In this document: positions 39,520 through 50,015 of the stretch, one piece after another | Position numbering within the stretch: the stretch's first letter is position 1 | Layout: each line of letters opens with the position of its first letter | Assembly: GCA_033030425.1 (NCBI GenBank) | Contig: JAUFSD010000009.1 | Span: 992,001 to 1,056,000, forward strand | Direction of reading: 5' to 3' | DNA from: Verpa conica | Taxonomy: Eukaryota > Ascomycota > Pezizomycetes > Pezizales > Morchellaceae | Length of the DNA stretch: 64,000 nt | Translations under genes and position numbers: made by a program | The notes under the pieces: generated by a model | Told to the model about the DNA's origin: nothing | Databases searched by the model: none | What the model saw: the letters and a program-made list of their open reading frames with translations, nothing else

Positions 39520-40721
39520 GACTGGAAGAAGTAGTTCATGGTTTTCTTTTTTCTTTGATGATATTTTGTTTCCTTTTGTTGATTTTTTTTTTCGAGAGGT
39601 AGAATTTCCACTTATGTGAAAAAAGGAAACTGCTCTTATGATCAATTGATTTTGAAGTGCTGGTGGTGTGATGTATAAAAAGGACGAGTGATGGATCGTG
39701 AATCTTCCTACATTGTACTAGATTGATGTAATACTAGACTTAGGTTCTGGTCTATCAATATAATACATACTCGCCCTGAGTGGCCTCATGGACAACACTG
39801 AATAGTTGGCACCCCAAGGCGAGCTCAAAGGACACTCAGTTGGGGTTACATTCAATCTCATTGGGCTGTAGGTTATCGAGGAAGTAGGATGTGGCACAAG
39901 GCCCCTTGTCCGAATCACTTTTGCTGTAGAGTTGGTGTATCTGATTCCAGTAAACGTAGTCTGGGGCTACCGGATTAGTCTTCTCAGCGGTCTAGGGATA
40001 CCCCGGCCTTGGCGTAGTCTCGTATAGAGGCAAGGGCCGTAGACGACTTGATTTTCGAGGAATGTAGGATAATAAAGATTTCGTAGAGTTCTATAGATTT
40101 GTGGGTCTCTATGGGCTCGGTGAAATCACGAAGTTTAAAGATGTGATAAGGTTTAGAGTTTCATGTTTATACTTCATGTTTACGTCTTGAGTAGCTATAA
40201 TAGTAATATATATGAAACTCAGTGTCCACTCATAGGTATCCATAGTCTCCTGCACATGTCTTACATAGTCGGAGGGGCTGAAATTAATAGACCAGTATCT
40301 TGTATTTGGTATATCTAGAAACACATAGCCAATAAGCTTATGTTATTCCTCTGTCAATGTTGAACATATAAAGATAGGGATGAAAGTATGTAGTCGAGCT
40401 TGTGGAAAATAGAAAGCACGATAGTCTATTTCTGCCCTAGGGGCGTACTCCTACTCCTATATATCCTCTATATCGGGCCGTGATCGGCCCGCTGTGGAGA
40501 TCTCGCCGAAATGACAAGGTGAAGATCCGGGCTACTTAAACAGAGCTAGTATATGGCTTGCGAGTGATATATTATGATTATGATTACACTGGGTACGTAG
40601 TGGATACGCAGAGGTGGCCTTTGTTGGAACACACAATATATTCAGATCCTTCTTAAGAATAGTAGATATTTAATACCTAACCAAAATATATTCAGACAAC
40701 CTTTGAATCCTAATTGTATCG
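39520..40721. other. intergenic
   Basis: 1.2-kb spacer between the convergent SEC21 and ARM-repeat genes. It starts with a T-rich 3' UTR-like segment. No gene or repeat recognised. Confidence 0.4.
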
Positions 40722-42873
40722 CTACACTTTCGGTACGTCCTTTCCTCTCTTCTCCAGAACCCACGCTAACAACTCATCAACCCTATCCTCCGCACCCTCG
40801 CCTAGTCTCTTTTTGATCTCCGCCATCAATATAATTGCATTATCTAGATCCTTTGCCTCTAACCCCCTCAATACCTTCTCTTCCTCCTCGCCACACTCTA
40901 TCCACAAACTCTCTGTTGCGCCTCTTGCCATGAGGGCTAACGCGAATAAACCCTCGGAACGAACAATGGGCCATTTTTCTTGGATTACCATATCCCAAAG
41001 TGGCCTCGCAATTTTATGTATGTAGAGTTCTGCTTCTAACTCCGGAGGGGTCGGGGTAGAGGTTGGGGAAGTGTTTAGTACGCGGAGTACAGCAGCAATC
41101 GTTCGTGCAATTTCGGTCTTAGTAGGAAGTTCCTCGGCCGCGGTATATATTTTAAGGAAGCGAGAGAGGAGGGTTTGATTGTTTTCGAGGTCTGGCTGTA
41201 GGAAGAGGGTTACATTTTCAGCTATGAATGGGTGAGTGAATGATATCAAGTAATGCTATTCGCGGGGGTAAAAACTTACGACAATTAACGCATACCAATC
41301 TCCCGAACCCAACAGCTGAATACCATACCTGCCCTACCCCCACCCCCTCCATACTTAGCATATCCCGTATCACATCTAATGCCCCAGAGCTCCCTAGAAC
41401 CTCTTTGTTCCCCTTTGCAATCGCTAGGTTCTTTAACACCCCCGTTGCAGCATGGAGGACTCCTACTGCCACGGCACCCTGTCCTGCGCCCGATTTCTCC
41501 CCCTCTGAAATGGGCACAGTGTTCTCCTTCTTTAGCTTTGCAGCCTTGACAGCGTCGTTATATCTTTTTACCGTGCGTTTTATGATCCCGAATAATTCTT
41601 TGTGCACCTCGTATTCCCGCGCCAGGCTTCCACAGACCTCGTCACTACGACCAACATTACCGAGAATAAGGCAGGCTGTTACAACCAAGTCTACTCTTGC
41701 ATCATCAGTCTCACTTAGCCAGCTTTTGACGCGGGTCATGAGAGGACTTGAGAGGGGGTAGGTCGCCAGGAAGTTGTCCTGGGAGGACACATCCCCGATA
41801 TTTTCAACGAGGGCGTTACGAGCGTAGGAGATGAGCTTAGCGTCCTGTTTTTCCGAGTCAGATAGTGAGAAAGTGAAAGATTTCTCGAGGAGGTTAAGGG
41901 TTTGTGGGAAGAGGTTCGAGGTAATGAGGGTTGTTTGGAAGGTAGATGTGGAGAGGAGGGTGGAGAGGAGGGTGGAGAGGGAGAGGTGATCGTCGAATGT
42001 GCAGAGAGGAGAGGCAGCGAGGGAGAGGAAGGTCTCGAGGGCTGAGGGAGGGCAAGACTCCTTTCCAGTATCTACTCCGGTGTTAGTGAGTAGTAAGGAC
42101 TGGGGAGATAGTGAGATATACTATGAGAGAGTAACGTCTCGAGGATACGAGTAAAATATTCTAGCCCTTCCTCGTCTTCTAGGAACCCCTTACGGCCAAT
42201 TATTTCCAAAATCATAGGACAAGCACCATCCGAGATGGCTTTCAACTGGGAGGGCTCTCTTGAGGAGTCAGTTTAACTGCAGCAGCTCTCTCGTAATGTA
42301 GTGAGGGAATAAACCATGGTCTAAGCAGATATTATATAAAACCACAGTCCCGACTTTTTGCAGGTCTGGGTTTTTGATAGACTCGATTACTGGAGTAAGA
42401 GATTTTGGGTGATCGATAACACGTTGGCGGTTTGCATCTAGTCTAGGGTTAGGATATCTCGATACTCGAGAGAGGGAGAGTAGCCACCATTATCAGCACA
42501 GCAGTTGCCGATCAGGCGGAGAGAATGTAGGCCAAGTTCCTGGTCTTTGTAGCTAGAAGAAAGGATGCTCTGGACGAAGTTGAGGATCTGTGATTCACCG
42601 AGTGGAGTGCGCCATTCCTCTATAGTCACTCATAGTTAGCTATGTATATAGCTACACAAAACATCTAATCTCCACACCCTTAAAATAAAAACCATTCATA
42701 CCTTCACGACTAGCATCTGCACAAATCTTTGTAGCCTCCTTGAGCTTCCCCTCCGCTGTCTGTAACGTCTTCAACGCCTCCAGCACCGGGGCCAGGTCCT
42801 CAAGAGTCTTATCTTCCTTCTCAAAAACCGTCGCAATGGATATCACCAACGCTTTAGGGTCCTGGGATGCCAT
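40722..42873 (-). CDS. Rap1GDS (smgGDS)-like armadillo-repeat protein
   Basis: Minus-strand exons 42702-42873, 42488-42619, 42315-42437, 42122-42256, 41280-42071 and 40722-41221 give 617 residues, all introns 50-82 bp. Repeated armadillo helices are visible: SILSSSYKDQELGLHSLRLI with GNCCADN, IKNPDLQKVGTVVLYNICLD, ISDGACPMILEIIGR, LISYARNALVENIGDV, VVTACLILGNVGRSDEVC, GVLHAATGVLKNLAIAKGNK and IVRSEGLFALALMARGATE. The combination GNCCAD-N and LYNIC-D resembles the GDP-dissociation stimulator of small GTPases, so a role with Rho/Ras-type GTPases is inferred, not proven. The intron 4 acceptor could be either of two AGs three bases apart (GGAG or GTAG). Confidence 0.82.
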
Positions 42874-43184
42874 TACTGTATCCGATGAGCTACTCTACTG
42901 GGGGAATCTTGGAGGGAAAAGAAGAGGATATGTAGAATCAATGGCGGGGTAATCTAGCACCTATAATCATATTACACAGCACAGGGGTCAACAGCTGAGC
43001 ATTAGCGCGCCAACGCTGCAAGGGCCACCTAACCCCCGAAACAGCCGCAAGATATTCACCCGTTCACTCACTCTCCTTTACACCCCAAGAACTCACAGAA
43101 CCTCAACCCACCTACCCACTACAACCACACTCCTTTTTTCGCAATACTTGATTTTGATTTTGATTTTGTTATACTACTTTTGCA
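42874..43184. promoter_or_regulatory. shared divergent promoter region
   Basis: 311 bp between the starts of the ARM-repeat gene (minus) and DPM3 (plus). It includes a TTTTGATTTTGATTTTG run just before DPM3. No TATA box is obvious. Confidence 0.4.
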
Positions 43185-43649
43185 ATGACCCGTGCAATCG
43201 AGACTATTTCCGCCCTATTGCTATTCAGCTCCGTACGCAACCCCCCCCTATCCACCCCCGAGAGGTAGATTATTGACTTTGTGTATGTGCATACAGCTCT
43301 ACCTTGCGGCATTCCTGGGTCTGATCCCGTTTCCTGCAAAGGTTCAGGATGAGATTATCCCAGTTGTATGTTTTTTTTCTCCCTCTTCTATGGGTTCTTT
43401 TTCGTTGTGCTGATGAGTTCTATAGCTTCCGTTCTGGGCTCTTGTTTCGTTTGGCGCATATTTGCTTTTTTCGCTAGGATGGGGTATTTTTACTTTCAAC
43501 GATAGAGAGGATGCGTATGACGAGCTTGTTAAGGTATGCTATGTGGGTGGTGTGTGTGATTTTGTTGGACTCAGCTAATGGGGGTTGGGTTACAGGAAAT
43601 CGATCAGGCAAAGAAGGAGCTTAGGGTGAAGGGTGTTGATGTGGATTAA
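43185..43649 (+). CDS. DPM3: dolichol-phosphate mannose synthase subunit 3
   Basis: Small ER membrane protein that tethers and stabilises the catalytic Dpm1 subunit. Exons 43185-43232, 43297-43365, 43426-43533 and 43596-43649 give 92 residues, the same size as human DPM3. Two membrane segments (TISALLLFSSLYLAAFLGLI and LPFWALVSFGAYLLFSLGW) are followed by FNDREDAYDELVKEIDQAKK and ELRVKGVDVD, the coiled C-terminal tail that in DPM3 binds DPM1. All three introns are phase 0. Exons this short would escape simple ORF calling. Confidence 0.93.
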
Positions 43650-43985
43650 GTGTATGTGCGACTACAAATATGGACGGCGAGTATTTAGGGGGGAGGGAGT
43701 AGTATAGGGAGCATTTAGATAGCGAGTGAAGAGAGCTCTTAATATGAAGATGGGGGTCATACGACTGTGGACAAATTCTGTGCGAGAGTTCGACGGAAGA
43801 TAATTCCTATAATCCACAGAGGGTACATGTGAAAGCTTTACTAGATAAAAACACACAGAAAGATTCCCAATTCTACTCGCACATCACACCATGTGTCTAT
43901 TACTCCCACCTATACGAAATTCATCCGCCATCATATATTACCACGCCCCGCATAAACACATCTACATGGCGAGAGAGTTAGGCCC

Positions 43986-44745
43986 CTAAGTCTGTCTCTT
44001 CTTGCCCCTGATGTTCTTCCTGCGCTGTGAAATCATGTGTGTGTACTGCTTGTACAGACCTGCATTGCCAGTTAGCCCCTACCAGCAAACCAACCATAAT
44101 CAGGGACCTACCAGGCGGATACGTGCACAATATAGCAATCAACACATAGTAGTAGTTGATATTAAATGCCTTCGCCTCGGGAAGCGAAAGGTAGATGCAC
44201 ACAGCCTCACTTCCCGCACCTAGTGGGTACAAGATAAAAAACGTATTATACCGCAACCAAGTCAAGAAGCCCGGGGTACGGCCCATGATGTTGGTAACAT
44301 AGTAGCTATACCTGCATACCTCGGTGACAGACCAAGCAATGAGCATACTGCTATACGCAATAGAATCCTGTGGTGCCTCAAAGAGGTTCGCGATGCCCCA
44401 GACAAGGAGGATCCGGGAAGAAACCTGCAAAACTGTTGTAGGGAGAGAGCTACGGAGAAGACCAAGAATGATATGGACGATCTCTAGGAGAGCAAGGGTT
44501 TGGGTGAGCTTTGTGTATTCGCCAACACCAGCGTAGACGTTTTCGTACCCGACGAGAGGGAAGAGGAGGATTGTGCGGCCAAGGACACCGGCCCAGAGGA
44601 CGCAAGAGATGGCATTGTAGGCGATTAGGCTGGTGAGAGTTTTTAGAATGTGGCCTTCTAGATTTTTGTTTCTTTGTATATATAACAGTTTGGAAAAGAC
44701 TTACTACTGATCCTTGAAGGACCTCTTTTCTCGTGAGCGCTCCAT
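43986..44745 (-). CDS. PHS1: very-long-chain 3-hydroxyacyl-CoA dehydratase
   Basis: ER membrane dehydratase of the fatty-acid elongation cycle. Minus-strand exons 44708-44745, 44112-44671 and 43986-44059 give 223 residues. Hydrophobic segments start at LIAYNAISCVLWAGVLGRTI. Conserved blocks: QTLALLEIVHIILGLLRSSL, LQVSSRILLVWGIANLFEAP, SSMLIAWSVTEVCRYSYYV, RYNTFFILYPLGAGSE (catalytic Tyr and Glu in YPLGAGSE) and the end LYKQYTHMISQRRKNIRGKK, a basic tail typical of the family. The last junction is secure. The first exon is less so: it needs a 36-nt intron (44672-44707) to join MERSREKRSFKDQ to the conserved body. Confidence 0.87.
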
Positions 44746-45354
44746 TATGCCGCAAATTTCTGAAGAGTATGAGAGAGCCGTAGTAGAAGTAGGGGGGGAT
44801 TTCTTTAAAAATCCTGATGATGTTGAGAGTCTTGTTCCTGAGGGGGGTGAAGAGGGAGAGGAACTGTTGGGGGAGTTTAAGGTGAGTGCCTGTTTTTGAC
44901 ACGTGCTGGAATGCAATGGCGGAAAATCGTTGTTCCGTCGCGTTGAAACAGCCATGAAACAAATGTTGGTAAAGTTCTCAATATCACCACCATATGTGAT
45001 ATCTCTATTATTATGGGCGGGGAATTGATTTGTGAGGTTAAAATTAGAACTTTTACTGCTCTAGGTAAGTAGCCAGAGTTTAGTTCGACAGAATCACAGT
45101 TTTATTCACACTTCTCTTCTCTTCAGGTCAGGGCTTGCATAATTATTTACATTTCCTTCAGTCTACTACAGCTTGAGTATTCACAGAATCAATTCTTCTC
45201 AATTAACAAACAATTACAGCCCCTCAGGTGTTTCGAGCCTCTCTAGAATAAAACAACTCTTGGCAGCCACTACTGAGACATCTCTAACATCCTAGACGCT
45301 CCCCCCACACCGTCCAGGATACACCCCACTACAACTCTACCACGACCGCTACAA
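44746..45354. other. intergenic
   Basis: 609 bp between PHS1 and COQ10 starts. A plus-strand frame at 44714-44899 is antisense to the PHS1 5' end and shows no family resemblance. Otherwise AT-rich. Confidence 0.4.
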
Positions 45355-45939
45355 ATGCCTCCTAGAATATCCCTTCACTTCCCCAAGTTTGCCCTCCGTC
45401 CCTCTCAGTCAACTTTCATCCGTACCTTCATAAACCTCTCTCCCTCTAGCACCAACCGGTTCTCGGAGGTCCGTTACTTCCCGTACGCCCCAGGCCCCCT
45501 CTACACTCTCGTCTCCGACATCAATAACTATCATAAGTTCCTCCCTTACTGCGTCGGTTCTCATGTGACCCAGTACTCACCTAAAGACAACCTCCCTACC
45601 GAAGCCGACCTCCGGGTAGGCTGGGGTACCTACGATGAGACATTCAGAAGTAAGGTTGAGTGTGAGCCTAGTAAACTTATTGTTAGAGCCGATGCCTCAA
45701 AAAATCAATTATTCAATATCCTAAAGACACACTGGGAGGTTCGCCCTAGAGAGGGGGGTAAAGGGAGTGATGTGGGCTTGCATATTGAGTTTTCTTTCAG
45801 GAACCCTGTGTATGCGGCGTTGAGCGGAGCTATTGCACCGAAGATTGTAAATATTATGGTAGAGGCATTCGAGAAGAGGGCAAAGGAGGTACTAGGTGAA
45901 GAAGGAGAGGAGGCTGAAGAGAGGAGGGTAGTGGGTTGA
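45355..45939 (+). CDS. COQ10: coenzyme Q-binding START-domain protein
   Basis: Mitochondrial inner-membrane protein binding ubiquinone and supporting its use in respiration. A single exon gives 194 residues. The N terminus (MPPRISLHFPKFALRPSQST, FIRTFINLSPSS) is basic and Ser/Thr-rich, fitting a matrix presequence. The START/polyketide-cyclase fold follows: VRYFPYAPGPLYTLVSDINN, YHKFLPYCVGSHV, DLRVGWGTYDETFRSKVEC, THWEVRP and HIEFSFRNPVYAALSGAIAP. The C terminus is acidic (EEGEEAEERR). No intron, unlike most neighbours. Confidence 0.93.
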   Translation: MPPRISLHFPKFALRPSQSTFIRTFINLSPSSTNRFSEVRYFPYAPGPLYTLVSDINNYHKFLPYCVGSHVTQYSPKDNLPTEADLRVGWGTYDETFRSKVECEPSKLIVRADASKNQLFNILKTHWEVRPREGGKGSDVGLHIEFSFRNPVYAALSGAIAPKIVNIMVEAFEKRAKEVLGEEGEEAEERRVVG

Positions 45940-46078
45940 AGGGTGGTTGGTGGTGGGTTCCGGGGGGAGGGGTTGTTATAATGGAGTAATAAGGGAGTGC
46001 TAGATGGCGGCTTTGCATACGGATAGAATTGGCGGTGTAGGTGGTTCTTTTTTGGAGTATTCGGTTTGTATCAGATAG

Positions 46079-46096
46079 TGTGTGTGTGTGTGTGTG
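46079..46096. repeat. TG dinucleotide microsatellite
   Basis: About eight or nine TG units just downstream of COQ10. Confidence 0.85.
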
Positions 46097-46156
46097 GTTT
46101 CTGGAATATTTACTACATCCAAGAGACTAGAGATGGTATTTATGCGTACCATGGTA

Positions 46157-48027
46157 CAGCCATAGGCAATAAGTCATCGGACGCGGTTTCAGTGAATCTT
46201 GGCGTGTTTTAGCCCATTTATCCATAGCCTTCAAGCAGGAGACTGCTATAGTTGTAAAAAAAATCGAGCCCCAGAGCCAATGGGACCAGGGTTTCTTTAT
46301 ATGGGTAACTTCAATCTTATACAGTAATTGAGGCCTATATCTACTCCATTCATTTACAAGGTATACTTGTTCTTCTTACTTCTTTTTAGGTATGTATAGT
46401 TAGATAAGGGATAAAATGATAAAAAAGACTTTACTAGGGGTTATAGTGTGACGATTTAACCATCGACATGACTAGTCTCAAGTACCTCTCCATATAGAGA
46501 CACCTAAGGATCTCCCTTGAGGCATAGGACTAGCTATCCCGTACCGGTCAATAGATACTAAGGAAAGTCATTACTGTGATAGCCCGATCCCTAAGCGAGC
46601 TGGCGAGCCCCTAGGACGGAGTGAAGCTCACCGTCGTCGGTATGCGACAGAGAACAGAGTAATGCGTCTGTAGCTTATAGCTACGGGAGATACTAGTGCA
46701 ATGAGACTGAAGCTGTTGCCTCCCTGAACAGAGTTAAGCTCCTGTTCTTCTAGGAGGAATAACAACGGTTTCGCTGATGGCCAACCTTATGGTAGGCCGA
46801 AAGCCGTGAGATATGAGCAAAGCTATGCTTTAGTTAGGGCCGCCGGCAAAAGTAATAATTAACCTGACGGCGTCACGAATCGAACCATACGGGGCTAAGC
46901 CTTGTGCGTCGCCCTAAGGTCCTTATGGATCAAGATTACCTCTCCGCCACGTCCCCAGGTTGGACTAGGAACGTGGGAAAGGAATCTAAGCAACGGCAGG
47001 AATCACCAGTGGGTTACCCTACCTAGGGGACTCTGTGTTTTCTAACACCCCCGAGGCGCCCCACTGTGCCACCCGCCTTTTGCAGAGGGGGCCCCCCTGA
47101 GTTGCTGATTCCCTAACAAAAGACAAGTTTTGGACCCCAAAAATAACCCCAAAACCGTCAGGAAAATTCGTCCAACCGAACCAAACTCGGAGGGTATATG
47201 GGGGACAGTGCTGCGAATCCATAGGTGCAATCGGATTTGAAATCGGACCATTTTAGCAATAGTTACAGAGCTTTTAGTAACCAACGCTTTTAGTCGCTAG
47301 TCTATCGACTCCGCTAGTTCTTAGGGGCGCTCTAGACTCAGTTGATTTCCAAGCGCGGAGGAATTGTTCCCCCGCTTCTTGGCAGCCTGCTCGCAATCAA
47401 AATCATAGCTTAAACCCGTCCTTCCCCCAGGACAATCATTCTTGCTAGTCAACGAACAACCGTTGTTCAGAGACCCTCATACTCTTTGCTAAAGACGTTT
47501 GTCTTCCCCTGGGAAGCAGAGCCTTTTAAAGTCTTTAGTTATCTATCCATTAAATCCTTATTCCTGTTTTGCCTAGGGACTGTCGACCTTCCGTGTTGAC
47601 GAGCGGTTCTAAGCCTCGCTGCTGAAGCTTCTCGTCAGAAAGGGAGGTTGTTGGTTTTTTTGGTACGGCAGTACTCCCCTGGGAGTGCCCCCGTTACATA
47701 TAGATGCAGTTAGCACACCAATATCTTTCATTATTTGCCATTCTAAAAAAACCATCTTTTACATTGTATAAATTGCCAAATTTAGCCCCAAAAGCGGTGG
47801 CATCTTATGGCCTGAATAGGGGGGTTAGGGGGGTTTTCTCCCACCCTAAATACATATAGACACTACTACTAGAACATAAAAAAAGTCCAATAGATAAAGA
47901 CTTACTCTCTATAAGTAACAGTCTGCCCAAGTATCATGAAATAATAAGAGCGCCAAGGCCCAATAACACCACCTAAAACAGGTCTTACCATGGCTCAGGC
48001 CGTCCGATGACTTATTGCCTATGACTG
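46157..48027. mobile_element. TA-flanked inverted-repeat element (B1), split by an insertion
   Basis: Terminal inverted repeats CAGCCATAGGCAATAAGTCA (left) and CAGTCATAGGCAATAAGTCA (right, inverted), both extending to TCGGACG, with TA on each flank. Without the inserted 1252-bp LTR-like copy the element is about 615 bp. Its interior resembles the element at 59368-59938 (shared CTTGGCGTGTTTTAGC, ACCTAAAACAGGTCT). No transposase reading frame, so it is non-autonomous. Confidence 0.8.
46447..47698. mobile_element. solo-LTR-like element, copy A2, with 5-bp target duplication
   Basis: 1252 bp, starting TGTGAC and ending GTTACA, the TG...CA ends of a long terminal repeat. It is flanked on both sides by TATAG (46442-46446 and 47699-47703), a perfect 5-bp target duplication. 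Apart from orientation it matches 20182-21431. No protein domain of a retroelement is present, so it is best read as a solo LTR. Confidence 0.78.
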
Positions 48028-48894
48028 TACCAAATCGATATAAATAGGATAGCCAAGAGATTATTTCCGTACATCAAAGCAGTACTATAGTCCTTCTAAA
48101 AACCACAATAAATAGTCTCCTGGAATTAAAATAGAATGGCAAGATTGTATATAGAGAGAAATTTACCTGAAAACAACTACCTGATTTAAACCCCAAAGCT
48201 TATCAAACCCACTCCGGTAACCCCATTTGTATGAATGAATGAATTTATCATAAGTACATGCAACCCTAAGATTATGGTACTTAACCCCATTTTTAGGGAG
48301 ATAAGAGATTCCTTATAAATAATAACTCCACCGCATTATGGTGGTGTTATGTCTATCATCTGCTAGGTAGTTCTCTAATATAGGAAGAAAGTAAGTAGAC
48401 TTACCCTAGTGTATGTACATACATGCACCCCAGACTCCGGGTGCTCCTTATGGGGGCCTCAGGGCATTACTGGAGACAATATATTCCTCCATAACCCTCA
48501 CTACTCATATTGGGTTTATAAGTATGTTAATCTTGAAGTTATGATACCTATTGGGGTTAGTTTTGCAGGATTGTACCTTCACCACCCATCACTCGGTGAG
48601 TCTGAGGTGGGGGGGGTTGTTTGTTTATTTCATTATTTACTTATATGTATGTAACCTAATTAAGTCCATAGATACTAGGTAACAGTTTTCTCCCGAGTCA
48701 TCTTTACCAGATGAGTCCACTGGCGAACTATATCGCATTAAAACCAAGGTACAATACATGTAGATTATCCCTATGGTACATGGAAGTATCTATTATTGAG
48801 CCGAATCAGTACATAGAATATAACTAATCCAGACCCCTACTCCCTGGTAACTGAACAAGCTCTCACCCCCACCTCTCACAACAGACAACTTAAT
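48028..48894. other. intergenic
   Basis: AT-rich DNA between the nested transposon and the secreted cysteine-rich gene. Short frames only, none protein-like. Confidence 0.4.
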
Positions 48895-49362
48895 TCATCC
48901 CTCGGAAGCATATATATTAACAACGTTATGATAAAATAAGCGCTGCGTAGCATCCTGAACGATTTCAATTTTTCCACCCACCCTGTCACCCTCAGCCGTA
49001 CGACATCCCGACTTTTCAATAACCTTCGTGGCATATGCAGAAATCTGATTGCACCTGAAATCTCTGGCATAGTGGTCATAGATACCTAGGGTGCAGCGTC
49101 CTATACATGCGCTCTTAAAACACTTGGCCTGCCTGCACGTTGGAGCTAACGGCCACTCAAAATTGCAGTCGCCGTCTTCAGAAAGTAGTTTTACTGCTTG
49201 AATAGCATCGCTGAGAAATGGGCTCTTGTTGCTGGGGTCGCATGTGATTATTTCGGTGTTACTACGGGTGATGAGATTGTTGTTCTGGGGTAATGTAGAG
49301 GCGTTGGCGAGGAGTGGGGGGGCTAAAATTATGAGTAGAGAAGTGGCGAATTTAAGAAGCAT
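48895..49362 (-). CDS. small secreted cysteine-rich protein
   Basis: A single exon of 155 residues. A clear signal peptide (MLLKFATSLLIILAPPLLAN, cleavage likely after Ala21) is followed by a mature region with eight cysteines at about 41, 66, 76, 81, 86, 90, 104 and 120, enough for four disulfides. The core reads CRQAKCFKSACIGRC with closely spaced cysteines, then CNQISAYATKVIEKSGC. No transmembrane or GPI signal. I do not recognise the family with confidence; size, secretion and cysteine content are those of fungal effector-like or extracellular defence proteins. It lies between repeat-rich DNA and MFAP1. Confidence 0.75.
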   Translation of the reverse strand: MLLKFATSLLIILAPPLLANASTLPQNNNLITRSNTEIITCDPSNKSPFLSDAIQAVKLLSEDGDCNFEWPLAPTCRQAKCFKSACIGRCTLGIYDHYARDFRCNQISAYATKVIEKSGCRTAEGDRVGGKIEIVQDATQRLFYHNVVNIYASEG

Positions 49363-50015
49363 ATTTGCGAATTTTTATAAGAAGTGTCGTAAGTCCTTGA
49401 GTTGTATGGAGTATGAAAATAATATTCATAGGGAAATAAGGGGTAGGCAACAAAGGATTGGTATTTATTCATTTCGAATTCAAGTGAATGACTGGAAAAT
49501 GACCCGGGATTGCTTGGATTTAATGTTATATCTAGGGTGTTTTCTGTTTATTGAATTCAGGAAAACTACCGTAGACTGTATATAGTAATATAATATAGGT
49601 TGAGCCTTAAAATAGGTGAGTCGCTTATTGTCTATAGTATTGAATGTCAATAATATGGTGACTTGTATGCTGATAATCTAGCTGACCGAAAGGTTGTCTA
49701 TACGAGGAAATCTAGAGACTCCCTAAAAAAAGAGATTATGCAACTCCACGTATTATGGATAATTAAAGAAATCACGCAAACGCCATGATAAAGAAAAGCA
49801 AAGAAAGCATAGATCACATGTGATCTAATAAATTATTAACATGCAAGTGATTAGAAGTATACGAGTGGAGAAGCACAGCAATGATCAAGCTCTTAATAAG
49901 AGAATAGATTAAACCGGAGTGCCCACCGGTGCGATAGATAGAATGATAGACGAGGCCTTCGCTCTCGGTACCATAATAATGATAATAATAATACATATAA
50001 AACCTATATTTCAAC
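49363..50015. other. intergenic
   Basis: Spacer upstream of the secreted-protein gene and downstream of MFAP1, with an ATAATAATAATA run near 49975. The minus-strand frame at 49814-50473 is an out-of-frame shadow of MFAP1. Confidence 0.4.

Noticed and set aside
44714..44899. 61-residue acidic plus-strand frame
   Set aside because: Antisense to the PHS1 5' end; no family resemblance and no sign of splicing to further exons.
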